A DNA stretch of 64,000 nucleotides from Roseobacter cerasinus (GCF_009811755.1 NZ_BLIV01000002.1:551001-615000); one strand, 5' to 3'; shown: positions 26,352 to 34,447, counted from the stretch's first letter. Notes: a model not told the origin generated them from the letters alone. Translations and numbers: made by a program.

Positions 26352-26864
26352 ATGAAAAAACTGCTCCCTATTATCATGCTACTTGTCGGGTCCGGCGCCG
26401 GCGTCGGCGCTGGCATCTTTTTGAGGCCAGCGCCCGTTGAGGAAGCGATTGCGGACGCCGCAACCGACGCTGATGAGTATGAAGCGGCAGAGACAGTATC
26501 CAGTGGCGATGCCAATGAAAAGGAGGGCCCTGCGGATGGTATGGAGTACGTCAGGCTACCCAATCAGTTTGTGGTTCCGTTGGTCGAAGATGAGAGGATT
26601 TCGGCGCTTGTTGTGATGTCGCTTAGCATGGAGGTGGCCCTGGGCAGCACCGAGAATATTCTCGAAATGGAACCCAAGCTGCGCGACGGGTTTTTGCGGG
26701 TCCTGTTCGATCATGCAAGTATCGGTGGGTTCGACGGAGCGTTCATCAACAACGAGAACCTCGATGTTGTTCGACGTAAGTTACGAGATGTCGGTAAGGG
26801 CGTTATGGGGTCCGATATCGTAAACGACGTTCTAATCTTCGAGATTGCCCGTCAGGACTACTAG
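26352..26864 (+). CDS. fliL: FliL-family basal-body protein (first copy)
   Basis: 170 aa with one N-terminal membrane helix (LLPIIMLLVGSGAGVGAGIFL), an acidic linker, and a C-terminal FliL domain (MEYVRLPNQFVVPLV, LSMEVALGS, EPKLRDGFLRVLFDHASIGGF). FliL proteins surround the stator and tune motor torque. This is one of two FliL-type genes in the window (the other is at 38648). It closes the flgB operon, and the inserted island starts right after its stop. Confidence 0.88.
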   Translation: MKKLLPIIMLLVGSGAGVGAGIFLRPAPVEEAIADAATDADEYEAAETVSSGDANEKEGPADGMEYVRLPNQFVVPLVEDERISALVVMSLSMEVALGSTENILEMEPKLRDGFLRVLFDHASIGGFDGAFINNENLDVVRRKLRDVGKGVMGSDIVNDVLIFEIARQDY

Positions 26865-26994
26865 CCCCATGATCCATTGATTTCCTTCGTGCTGCGTGGT
26901 TCGCCTTTCTCAAGACGAGCTGTGAATATACATGCTTCGGTTCATGGTCAACGCCTTGGTTGCCAACATGATTCTGTTTCGTGTAATTCCGATG

Positions 26995-27390
26995 TGCCCA
27001 TCGGCAGCGCACCGCCCATTCGGCCATCTCGCGTCTTTGAGACGGCCTCACCACTTTTTTCCAAGCGTTTCCTTCAGCAAATCGTTCTGCATGCTCTTCT
27101 CGGCATACATCTTCTTGAGCCGCTTGTTCTCTTCGTCCAGCTCTTTCATGCGCGCCATTGGACTGGCGTCCATACCAACATACTTGGAACGCCACTTGTA
27201 GAAGCTCGCGCCGCTCATCCCATGTTCGCGACACAGATCAGAAACCGGCACGCCGTTCTCTGCCTGCTTCAAGATCGCCATGATCTGCGCGTCGCTGTAT
27301 TTTGATTTCTTCATCAGAAACTCCTCTTTCATCTTCGAGAAAATTCTACTTTCAGACACCACCAAATCTCGGGGGCATTACCGCCTGCCT
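26995..27390 (-). mobile_element. Truncated IS3-family insertion sequence
   Basis: An IS3-family remnant on the minus strand: a complete orfA, an A6G slippery frameshift site at its end (27054-27060), and only the first ~15 codons of orfB in the -1 frame (VVRPSQRREMAEWAVRCR). The reading then diverges near 26995. The left end is near 27370-27390, where a GGTGGTGTCTGAAAGTAG leader typical of the group precedes orfA. Exact borders are approximate and no target duplication was identified. Confidence 0.75.
27048..27314 (-). CDS. IS3-family transposase OrfA (helix-turn-helix subunit)
   Basis: 88 aa, full OrfA length. HTH_Tnp_1 pattern: MKKSKYSDAQIMAILKQAENG, VSDLCREHGMSGASFYKWRSKYVG, then a leucine-zipper-like helix (MKELDEENKRLKKMYAEKSM) and the ending LKETLGKKW. 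The ATG follows GAGGAG. In an active element the -1 frameshift at A6G would fuse it to OrfB. Here orfB is lost, so the element cannot move on its own, though OrfA alone could still be made. Confidence 0.88.
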   Translation of the reverse strand: MKKSKYSDAQIMAILKQAENGVPVSDLCREHGMSGASFYKWRSKYVGMDASPMARMKELDEENKRLKKMYAEKSMQNDLLKETLGKKW

Positions 27391-27500
27391 GTCCGCCCTT
27401 CTCCCCGTCACGCTAGCCTCGCGGTAAATACAGCAGGTGCAGTCGCGACGTTTCTTGTGGAGATCTTTAACGAACGCCAAGGCAGCGAATAGTTGAGTAA

Positions 27501-27517
27501 TACCAAAGTTGGTATAC
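27501..27517 (+). promoter_or_regulatory. parDE promoter with autoregulatory dyad
   Basis: Perfect palindrome TACCAA-AG-TTGGTA at 27501-27514 overlapping a -10-like TATACT at 27512-27517, 22 bp before the antitoxin ATG. This is the usual layout for a ribbon-helix-helix antitoxin repressing its own operon. Confidence 0.6.
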
Positions 27518-27538
27518 TCTGTTCTTAGGAGGCTCATC

Positions 27539-27784
27539 ATGGCAAAAAACACATCCATGTCGATTGGCGACCGCTTTACAGGGTTCATCGATACACAGGT
27601 TCAATCAGGCCGCTACGGTTCGGCCAGTGACGTTGTGCGGGCGGGCTTACGCCTGCTGGAAGAGCATGAAGCCAAGGTGAAGTCGTTGCAGGATGCTTTG
27701 ATCGCGGGTAAGCAATCCGGTGAGCCGCAGCTCTTTGATCGTGACGGCTTCCTGAAACGCATGCACGAGAAGCACATCAGCTAG
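27539..27784 (+). CDS. parD: ParD-family antitoxin
   Basis: 81 aa. N-terminal ribbon-helix-helix (SMSIGDRFTGFIDTQVQSGRYGSASDVVRAGLRLLEE) followed by a C-terminal toxin-wrapping segment (EHEAKVKSLQDALIAG). The ATG at 27539 follows AGGAGG; a start ten codons earlier would overlap the operator. It is intact. ParD binds its own promoter and neutralises ParE, a DNA gyrase inhibitor. The partner gene 2 nt downstream is frameshifted, so this antitoxin may now be orphaned. ParDE modules are common plasmid addiction systems, which fits the replication-gene remnant nearby. Confidence 0.92.
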   Translation: MAKNTSMSIGDRFTGFIDTQVQSGRYGSASDVVRAGLRLLEEHEAKVKSLQDALIAGKQSGEPQLFDRDGFLKRMHEKHIS

Positions 27785-27785
27785 C

Positions 27786-28171
27786 ATGGCGTCATATAGA
27801 CTATCACCGCTTGCTGAGAGCGACCTTGAACAAATCTGGCTCTACATCTGGACGAATGGTCATTGGATCAGGCGAACCGCTACTATGACCAGATCATGGA
27901 TACGATTGAAGAACTGGCTTCTGGTCAGAAGCAGGGGCGGGACGTCGATATTCGCGATAGGTATTTAAAGTACCCTGTGGGGCGTCACTTCGTTTTCTTC
28001 AGGCGCTCTGATGGCATGACGGATGTTATCCGCGTGTTGCACCAGAGCATGGATTCTGGGCTGCACTTATTACGCAAAGAGGCCGCCTCGCGGCGACCTC
28101 TCGTGATCCTTTGCGTTATCCGCCCCAAAAGCCAGTGCAGTCATCCTAGGTTCAGGACTCATAGCCAGTAG
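27786..28171 (+). pseudogene. parE: ParE-family toxin, frameshifted
   Basis: The first frame gives MASYRLSPLAESDLEQIWLYIWT, a clear ParE start, then turns into unrelated sequence and stops at 27968. One base back, the other frame continues the family: WSLDQANRYYDQIMDTIEELASG, then DIRDRYLKYPVGRHFVFFRRSDG and VIRVLHQSMD. A single deleted base near 27853-27860 (ACGAATGG where ACGGAATGG would restore the frame) explains both. The normal end around residue 95 also lacks a stop, so the second frame runs on to 28171. The toxin is most likely inactive unless the shift is a sequencing error. Confidence 0.85.
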
Positions 28172-28402
28172 ATAACGATTGCCGCTAGGGCGATGGCCGA
28201 CAGAAAGACCTTTGGGCATCTGTCATATCGGATTGCCATACACGGCCAATCCTTGAGCCTGCCGAACATGATCTCGATCCGGTTGCGCCGTTTGTATCGG
28301 CGCTTGTCCATTGCCCGGCAGTGCATTGCGCAGCAATGTCACGAGAGGGGTACTTGACGGTTTTCTTCCGCTGTTTTCGACCGGGGATGCATGGGCGTAT
28401 CA
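28159..28402 (-). pseudogene. IS5-family transposase, C-terminal fragment
   Basis: On the minus strand, from about 28402: IRPCIPGRKQRKKTVKY in one frame, then after a ~41-nt palindrome-containing insertion the family continues in another frame as DKRRYKRRNRIEIMFGRLKDW ... RYDRCPKVFLSAIALAAIVIYWL with a stop at 28159-28161. This is the last ~75 residues of an IS5-family DDE transposase, including the catalytic-Glu region (RIEIMFGRLKDW). It is joined upstream to the replication-initiator remnant. Confidence 0.8.
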
Positions 28403-28738
28403 ACGCCGCCCGTAGTGACGTTGGTTTCAATACCTGTATTGCGCAGCCTATCGAGTGCGTCTTTGAATAGCTTGTAGCCGCGTCGGCTGGTGTTGCGGTT
28501 GGTAGCTTTTAGCAGATCATGGGCTGAAAAGCGCATTGTCCGGAGCACCTGCCGCCCCTCATTGAGCGCGGCCATGCACTGGCTGATACAATAGATAAAG
28601 ATATCACGATCAAAGACAGTCGCGCGGCCAATTCTAGACGGTTTCAGCTCAAGCCAGTTTCCGTTCACGCTCATAGCGTCTGGTTGTCATGTCGGGCTTA
28701 GTCGAGAGCGTGAAAAGCGGATACTCCATCGAAGCCAT
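28403..28738 (-). pseudogene. Plasmid-type replication initiator (RPA/RepA family), broken
   Basis: The start MASMEYPLFTLSTKPDMTTRRYER (ATG at 28738, or MEY at 28729) continues, after one extra base near 28670, in the next frame as NGNWLELKPSRIGRATVFDRD, IFIYCISQCMAALNEGRQVLRT, MRFSAHDLLKATNRNTSRRGY and LDRLRNTGIETNVTTGG. This matches the N-terminal ~115 residues of the replication initiator protein A family (RPA) found on roseobacter and other alphaproteobacterial plasmids. The remaining ~two thirds are replaced by IS5-family sequence. Both the frameshift and the truncation make it non-functional. The ~120 bp upstream (28739-28862) hold small GC palindromes, including GGCCCCACTGGGGCC at 28812, but no gene. 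Confidence 0.75.
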
Positions 28739-28859
28739 ATCTAACTTCGGGGCCGCATCGAAGATATAGCAGACGAAGAAACCCCGTCGCGGGTGTTGCA
28801 CGGGGCTGACGCGGCCCCACTGGGGCCACGCTCCCCTTCAACTGTGCGGACCATCGGCA

Positions 28860-29056
28860 GCAGGCGCGTCACGCCAGCGCAACCCATTGCGATTGATGAA
28901 GATAATCCCGCTCAACACACGCCCCCTCTCGGCAGATCTGCTTTGCAGATCGCCTGCCGGTCAAGGGTCATCAACGCGTGACTTGCCATGGGCCTTGGGG
29001 AAGAAGGGGGCAAGACGCGCCATCTGCGCATCGGTCAGCCAGAAAAGATCAAACAT
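28860..29056 (-). pseudogene. IS5-family transposase, N-terminal fragment
   Basis: From the ATG at 29056 on the minus strand: MFDLFWLTDAQMARLAPFFP then KAHGKSRVDD, a stop, and after ~45 nt carrying an interrupted palindrome (GGCAGATCTGC / GCAGATCGCCTGCC, 28926-28960) the family resumes as VLSGIIFINRNGLRWRDAPA ending at GPH. These are the first ~55 residues of an IS5-family transposase. Together with the C-terminal piece at 28159 they flank the replication-initiator remnant on the same strand. Confidence 0.78.
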
Positions 29057-29209
29057 GTTCACCGCTCATTTCGAGCCGTGAAGCATGTCGATCAACCAAA
29101 ATCAATCGGTCATGACCCTAGCCGCGATCTAGTGGCTGCCACGCCCTGAGACTGGGAGATTGACGTCATTTCGTTCACCTAGTCGCCTCGGCCTCCGAAA
29201 TCGCAGTAA

Positions 29210-29239
29210 GGTTGGCCTGCTTCGAGAGCGAAGCCAACC
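29210..29239 (-). terminator. Hairpin downstream of the fliJ candidate
   Basis: Stem GGTTGG/CCAACC stacked on CTTCG/CGAAG with AGAG loop and a 4-nt bulge, about 20 nt past the stop of the last gene of the minus-strand flagellar operon. A short TT follows on the minus strand. Between here and the IS5 fragment (29057-29209) I see nothing else. Confidence 0.45.
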
Positions 29240-29257
29240 GAGTGCATGTGTTTACAC

Positions 29258-29686
29258 CTATCGAGAAACCTTTGATCCACTGGTGCGTTGAACTGCCACA
29301 CTAATGACCTTGTCTAGATCCGATTTGATCGAGGCTGACCGTTGATGTGATGAAACGGCGTCAGCGATTTCTCCGCTTACGAGCACTTTTCCATACGCCC
29401 GCCGAACCTGGCTGAGATGCTGTTCTTTCTCCGCCAGAATGAGGGCAAGCTTCATGTTCAATGCTGTTTTGGATTTTCCAAGCCAAGCTTGCCAGATCAC
29501 ATCTGCACCGATGGCCTGCATGGTTTTATCCGAAGCCCTGTCCGCCTCTTTCGCTTGTTGTCCTAGTTTTGCAAGGTCAGAGCGGATTGCACTTTCCTTC
29601 TGGACGAGTTTTTGTAGGCGCTGCCGACGGGTACGATACTTGATATCTGCAAGAATCTGCAATTTCCGTGCGTCTTGCGGTGTCAT
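29258..29686 (-). CDS. FliJ-like flagellar protein candidate
   Basis: 142 aa, highly charged and helical (LQILADIKYRTRRQRLQKLVQKESAIRSDLAKLG; LILAEKEQHLSQVRRAYGKVL), with the coiled-coil look and size (about 140-150 aa) of FliJ, the export-apparatus stalk protein. No strong motif exists for FliJ, so this is a context-based proposal: no fliJ lies beside fliI, and this gene is coupled to flhB by a TGATG overlap. It could instead be an unrelated roseobacter flagellar protein. The start is the ATG at 29686. Confidence 0.55.
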   Translation of the reverse strand: MTPQDARKLQILADIKYRTRRQRLQKLVQKESAIRSDLAKLGQQAKEADRASDKTMQAIGADVIWQAWLGKSKTALNMKLALILAEKEQHLSQVRRAYGKVLVSGEIADAVSSHQRSASIKSDLDKVISVAVQRTSGSKVSR

Positions 29687-30771
29687 CAAATGCGTCCTTT
29701 GGCTCTTTGGCGCATGGCTTCTGCAAAGCGGATCGCCGCAGCTACGGCCTTGTAGTGTTCAGGTGAAATCTCATCGCCCAGATTCGTTGTGGCGTGCAGC
29801 GCGCGAGCTGTTGGTGGATCGCTGTGTATTGGTACATCGTTCTCAGTCGCGATTTCCCGAATGCGAAGCGCGATTTCATCGACGCCCTTGGCCACACAAA
29901 CGGGCGCCTGACCTGGCTTGCGATCCCACTTCAAGGCAACCGAGTAGTGCGTTGGGTTAACAATGATTACATCAGCAGTCGGGACATCAGCCATCATTTG
30001 TGCGCCCGCAATTTCTTGGGCCCGCTGACGTCTTTCGTTCTTCATGTGCGGATCACCCTCGTTGTTCTTCGTCTCGTCCGTGATCTCCTTGCGGGACATC
30101 ATGTTTTTGCGAAGGTGTTCGAAGTGTTGCCAGACAGCATCAATTGCCCCGATCACGCCGGACACAATAACCACAACCAAAAGAAACGACAGGCAGATCT
30201 CGGCCAATAGGGATACCACAATGCGCGGATTGGTCTGCAAGACCGCTACCATATCGTCCATGCGGACATTTATGAAGATGGCCAGGCACGCGGAGTAAAT
30301 TAGAAGTTTTGCGAAGCTGACCGCGAATTGGAATAACCCACGGCGCCCGAATTTGTTTTTTGCATTCGATAAAATGGAAATGTTGGATAGTTTTGGTTTG
30401 ATTTTGGTGGGCGCGAAAACGATACTCTTCATGGCGAAGAGGCAGAGAAGAACGGCAAGTGCCGGAAGCCCGAATATCGGTGACATGGACCATAGTATGT
30501 CGCGCAAGATACCCTCGGCGGGAGCTGCTGCTGCGCCACCAAAGAAGATGGCGGCAAGTTGCTCTGGCTGATCGATCAGAACCATCATCGTGGTCCCGAG
30601 ATGGATTAGCCCACCGCTACCGGCCGCGATGAAGGCCAGCAGAAGGCCTGCGTAGGCGCAGGCCGTCAGCATTTCTGTAGATCGGGCGATCTCGCCCTTT
30701 TTCCGTGCGTCGATCAGTTTTTGAGGCGTGGCCTCATAGCTCTTGTCGCTACTGTCGGCCTGATCGCTCAT
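29686..30771 (-). CDS. flhB: Flagellar export switch protein FlhB
   Basis: 361 aa from the ATG at 30771 in an ATGA overlap with fliR. Four membrane segments lie in residues ~35-215 and a cytoplasmic C-terminal domain carries the autocleavage motif NPTH at 272-275. Flanking family blocks: ATPQKLIDARKKGEIARSTE at the N terminus and DVPIHSDPPTARALH near the end. FlhB switches export from rod/hook to filament substrates together with FliK. Confidence 0.96.
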   Translation of the reverse strand: MSDQADSSDKSYEATPQKLIDARKKGEIARSTEMLTACAYAGLLLAFIAAGSGGLIHLGTTMMVLIDQPEQLAAIFFGGAAAAPAEGILRDILWSMSPIFGLPALAVLLCLFAMKSIVFAPTKIKPKLSNISILSNAKNKFGRRGLFQFAVSFAKLLIYSACLAIFINVRMDDMVAVLQTNPRIVVSLLAEICLSFLLVVVIVSGVIGAIDAVWQHFEHLRKNMMSRKEITDETKNNEGDPHMKNERRQRAQEIAGAQMMADVPTADVIIVNPTHYSVALKWDRKPGQAPVCVAKGVDEIALRIREIATENDVPIHSDPPTARALHATTNLGDEISPEHYKAVAAAIRFAEAMRQRAKGRI

Positions 30772-31538
30772 TGGGGTCGTCCGAAAGGATTGGCGAGGAA
30801 ACTGTCCAGAGCATGTGACCAAACCGACAAGATCAAAGGAGCGGACATAAGAAGAAGGAAAAGCCCTCCGGCAGTGATAACCGGCGCGCCCACAAAGGCG
30901 ACCATCAGCTGCGGCATCGCTTTGTTGATTGCGCCCAGGGCCACATTATAGAGAACCGAAAGAACAATGAACGGTGCAGCCAGTGTGAAGGCGAGGGTAA
31001 AGGCGCGTGCGACCTGTGAAACGCCCCAGTCGGACAATACGGATGCATTTGTGAACCGACCTATCGGCAAGACGTCATAGGAGAGGATGATCAACTCCGC
31101 TGCTTTGACGTGCAATCCCAACATTACGGCCAGGGCGATGCCCCCAACGATCAAAACATAGCCCATGGCCGGCATGGGGTCGACGCCCGCGCCGCCTAGC
31201 ACCTGAGATAGTGAGGTCGCATGCGCTGCAATTGTCCCTGCGGTCTGTAGGGCTAAAAGAAACAGGCGAATGCCAATGCCTATGGCGAGACCGGAGAGGA
31301 TTTCGGTCATGGTCAGAAAGGCGACATCACCGAAGCTCGGTGGCAGCGGCACCGTAGAGATGATTGGGGCGACAATCAGCGTAAAGGCCATGGCGACAAT
31401 GAGCTTTATCCGCGCTGGCACTGATTGTTCACCAAAGCCCGGCAGCATGGCTGTGATCGCGGACACGCGCAGAAAAATGACGAACCCATGCCAGAGCGCA
31501 TCATTGACCAATGGTACCAGCTGTCCGAGTCCATTCAT
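30768..31538 (-). CDS. fliR: Flagellar export gate protein FliR
   Basis: 256 aa, six predicted membrane helices, with FliR blocks FLRVSAITAMLPGFGEQSVPARIKL and ARAFTLAFTLAAPFIVLSVLYNVALGAINKAMPQL. It is part of the FliPQR gate. Its start overlaps the flhA stop and its stop overlaps the flhB start (ATGA), giving a tightly coupled flhA-fliR-flhB set. Confidence 0.95.
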   Translation of the reverse strand: MNGLGQLVPLVNDALWHGFVIFLRVSAITAMLPGFGEQSVPARIKLIVAMAFTLIVAPIISTVPLPPSFGDVAFLTMTEILSGLAIGIGIRLFLLALQTAGTIAAHATSLSQVLGGAGVDPMPAMGYVLIVGGIALAVMLGLHVKAAELIILSYDVLPIGRFTNASVLSDWGVSQVARAFTLAFTLAAPFIVLSVLYNVALGAINKAMPQLMVAFVGAPVITAGGLFLLLMSAPLILSVWSHALDSFLANPFGRPQ

Positions 31539-33619
31539 GCCGCGACAACACCCACCAGTGACGGTCGTGCATCAAGGCCAATCTCTTCAAATGACAGAAC
31601 GGGGTTGTTGATCCCTTTGGCGCGCATCACTGTTCGCAGGAATCTGCGGCGCCGCGTATTGGTGACGATTGCTGCGTTTATGCCGTTCTCGCTGGCGGCC
31701 TGAAGTTTCTCAGACATGTTGTCGGCCAGCTGATTGAACAATTCGGGTGGCAAAGCAATGTCCAAGCCTCGGTCTGCATCGACTTGATACGTATTGAATG
31801 TCTCTTCCCATTCCGGCGCGAGTTGGACCAACGGCAAGGTTCCATCCTCCCGCTTCATATCGGCGATCAGTTGGAATCCAAGCCTCTGACGTACATGCTC
31901 GCAGATCGCTTCAGGTTGCGCATTTTGCCCACGCGCTTCGGCTGTCGCTTCGAGAATGAGTGGCAGGTTTCGAATGGAAACCTGCTCGTCAAGCAGCAGC
32001 CTCAGAACGGCGTGCAATACATCAATCGGGACTTTGTCCGGTATCATCTCATCGAGCAGTTTGCGATTTGCATCCGCGCGCCCCGGATCTGATACGTTGG
32101 TCATCTCCTGCAGCAAACGTCTTAGCGATTTCAAAGAGAGCAATCGGCTGAAGTTTCGTTTGACGGTTTCGAGAAGGTGCGTCGCCAGTATTTCCGCTGG
32201 TGTCACAAGTGTCAGCCCGTCGAGCGACGCTTGCTCTTGGTCGCGCGCATTGATCCATCGGGCGGGCGCGCCATAGACAGGTTCGGTCGTGTCGTGACCG
32301 TCGGGAAGGCTGCCTGCGTCCTCTGGGACAAGAGCCAGTATCTGATCTGGATTGAGAAACGCGCGCGCTTGTTCGACGCCCTGGATGCGCAAGACATACG
32401 TCCCGGCTGGCAGGGCCGCGTTGTCGGTCAACCGGATTTCTGGCAAAATCAAGCCATAAACAGATGCCACATGTGTTCGCATGTTGGAGATGCGCGCGTC
32501 GAGCCCGGTTCCCGGATCCAGCACCATATTGACGAGATTGGCGGCGAATTCCACATGGATGTCGTCGAGTTCCAGAATGTCGCCAAGCGGCTTTTCCTTT
32601 GGCAATTCGGTGTCATTTGGCTCATGCGCGTCGTCAGCAGCCGTGGTCTTCGTTTTTCGGTACAGCCAATAGGAGAGCCCGCCTAAGGCACCGCCCCCAG
32701 CAATGAATGGCGCAAATGGCAGGCCTGGAAACAAGGCAAAGAGCACCATCAACCCGGCGACGGTTGCAATGGCTGCCGGATGCTTGGTTAGCTGGCTGAA
32801 GACCGCCAGATCGGTTGCGCCCTGTGCTCCCCCGCGCGCCAACAAAAGCGCTGATGCAATCGAAATTACAACCGCCGGTATTTGCGACACCAGGCCGTCA
32901 CCAACCGTCAGGATTGCGTAAGTTTCAAAGGCTTGACCAAGCGGCATGTCATGCACTGCGATCCCCATGATCAACCCAGCAACCAGATTGAGGAGTGTAA
33001 TCAAGAGGCCAGCGACGGCATCGCCTTTCACAAATTTGGAGGCACCGTCCAGTGACCCGAAAAACGTTGTTTCCTGTTGCTCCCTTTCGCGGCGCTCACG
33101 GGCTTCTGTGTGTGTGATCGCACCAGCGGACATGTCGCTGTCGATTGCGAGCTGTTTCCCCGGCATCCCGTCAAGAGCAAACCGAGCGCCAACCTCAGCC
33201 ATCCTCGTGGCGCCTTTTGTGATCACCATGAAGTTGACAATCAAAAGAACACAGAAGACGACGAGCCCCAAGAAGACACTACCACCCATGACGAATTGAG
33301 CGAAGCCCTCAATGACATCGCCAGCCGCGTCTGTTCCGGTATGTCCCTGTCCGATGATCAGCTTGGTTGATGAAACATTCAACGATAGCCGGAGCATGAG
33401 GGATGCAAGGAGAATCGTCGGAAACGCCGAGAAATCAAGTGGTCGCTCGATAAAAAGGGTGACGGTGAAGATCAGAATGGCCAACGCAAATGATGCGGCA
33501 AGGCCTACGTCCAGAACCCAGGCAGGCATCGGCAGGATCATCATGACGATGACCGCCATAAGCGCGATGGCCAGCATGATTGTGGGATTGAAGAGGGCTT
33601 TGACCGTCAGGTTCTGCAT
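31535..33619 (-). CDS. flhA: Flagellar export protein FlhA
   Basis: 694 aa. About eight membrane helices in residues ~10-320 with the FHIPEP-type loop between helices 4 and 5 (ATRMAEVGARFALDGMPGKQLAIDSDMSAG), then a large cytoplasmic domain that docks chaperone-substrate complexes (LPEIRLTDNAALPAGTYVLRI; the conserved ETVKRNFSRLLSLKSLRRLLQEM region). The ATG at 33619 follows CGGAGG; a TTG two codons upstream is too close to that site. Confidence 0.97.
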   Translation of the reverse strand: MQNLTVKALFNPTIMLAIALMAVIVMMILPMPAWVLDVGLAASFALAILIFTVTLFIERPLDFSAFPTILLASLMLRLSLNVSSTKLIIGQGHTGTDAAGDVIEGFAQFVMGGSVFLGLVVFCVLLIVNFMVITKGATRMAEVGARFALDGMPGKQLAIDSDMSAGAITHTEARERREREQQETTFFGSLDGASKFVKGDAVAGLLITLLNLVAGLIMGIAVHDMPLGQAFETYAILTVGDGLVSQIPAVVISIASALLLARGGAQGATDLAVFSQLTKHPAAIATVAGLMVLFALFPGLPFAPFIAGGGALGGLSYWLYRKTKTTAADDAHEPNDTELPKEKPLGDILELDDIHVEFAANLVNMVLDPGTGLDARISNMRTHVASVYGLILPEIRLTDNAALPAGTYVLRIQGVEQARAFLNPDQILALVPEDAGSLPDGHDTTEPVYGAPARWINARDQEQASLDGLTLVTPAEILATHLLETVKRNFSRLLSLKSLRRLLQEMTNVSDPGRADANRKLLDEMIPDKVPIDVLHAVLRLLLDEQVSIRNLPLILEATAEARGQNAQPEAICEHVRQRLGFQLIADMKREDGTLPLVQLAPEWEETFNTYQVDADRGLDIALPPELFNQLADNMSEKLQAASENGINAAIVTNTRRRRFLRTVMRAKGINNPVLSFEEIGLDARPSLVGVVAA

Positions 33620-33621
33620 AA

Positions 33622-34347
33622 TCAAATGCCTCCGGTTTGCCGAAGTAGTCCGCCGCGCGAGGTTTCGTGTCCAAGGGGCACAAGCGAACCGAGACGAGGT
33701 TGCGTAGCGGATCGGCGAAGAAGGGGAAACTGATTGCTTTGTTTCTGCACAACCTTTGCGGCTGGTCTAGCGCTGGTGGTTTCAACGTCCAGCTGCGTAT
33801 GAATTTCGGAGAACCGTCGCTTGTAACGTACCGCATGCTTGGGCGTGCGAGAGTGATAGGCCCCCACCGCGCGCATCCAATTTCCCTTTTCATCGAAAAG
33901 TCTATTCAGAAACTTGGCTGCATAGCGCGCATTTGTGACCGGGTCGAACATTTGTTCCAGAGTGGAGAATTCGCCGCCGTGCCAACGGTAGTTCAGCTGG
34001 AAGCAGCCGATATCCACGTTCTGACTTGCTCCGCTCAGTCGCCTGCGTGCCTCATTGATCGCCGCGGACTTTGATGCGAGCCAAAGACCTTTTCCAGCCG
34101 CATTTATTGCCCAGGGCCAAGGTTCAAGCCGACCATTTTTCTCTCGTCCGGTTTCTGTTCTTGAAATCGCCTTCAAGATCGAAAGAGGGACGCCGGTTTC
34201 GCTTGCAACTTGTTCAGCTGCGAGATCGCAGATATTTACATGTTCGGCGCGGGCTTGGGCTATGACTGGTTTCGAAAGAATTACGGTTACAAGAACAATG
34301 GGCCAGACAGTGTGCCGAAGCACCGAAGATGAAAATATCACGGGCAT
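33622..34347 (-). CDS. Flagellar lytic transglycosylase (SltF-like)
   Basis: 241 aa with a signal peptide (hydrophobic 14-30, likely cleavage after VIAQARA) and a soluble-lytic-transglycosylase domain: the catalytic Glu65 in ISRTETGREKNG, then NVDIGCFQLNYRWHGGEF and AARYAAKFLNRLF-like blocks, and VGAYHSRTPKHAVRYKRRF. In Rhodobacter sphaeroides a separate SltF opens the peptidoglycan for rod growth because FlgJ lacks the muramidase domain; the short FlgJ at 16442 fits the same division of labour. AGGAGG precedes the start. It directly precedes flhA. Confidence 0.88.
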   Translation of the reverse strand: MPVIFSSSVLRHTVWPIVLVTVILSKPVIAQARAEHVNICDLAAEQVASETGVPLSILKAISRTETGREKNGRLEPWPWAINAAGKGLWLASKSAAINEARRRLSGASQNVDIGCFQLNYRWHGGEFSTLEQMFDPVTNARYAAKFLNRLFDEKGNWMRAVGAYHSRTPKHAVRYKRRFSEIHTQLDVETTSARPAAKVVQKQSNQFPLLRRSATQPRLGSLVPLGHETSRGGLLRQTGGI

Positions 34348-34447
34348 TCTACCCCTCCTGATGGCCTCATTCGACGATGTGCCAAAAGTATTTATTCGAA
34401 GTTTATTTTAAGTAACTAGGCTCACTTTTCAGATTCTAAGCTCGGCT

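Noticed and set aside
27352-27588. 78-aa minus-strand frame across the parD promoter
   Set aside because: It overlaps the IS3 leader, the operator and the parD start, and shows no family features.
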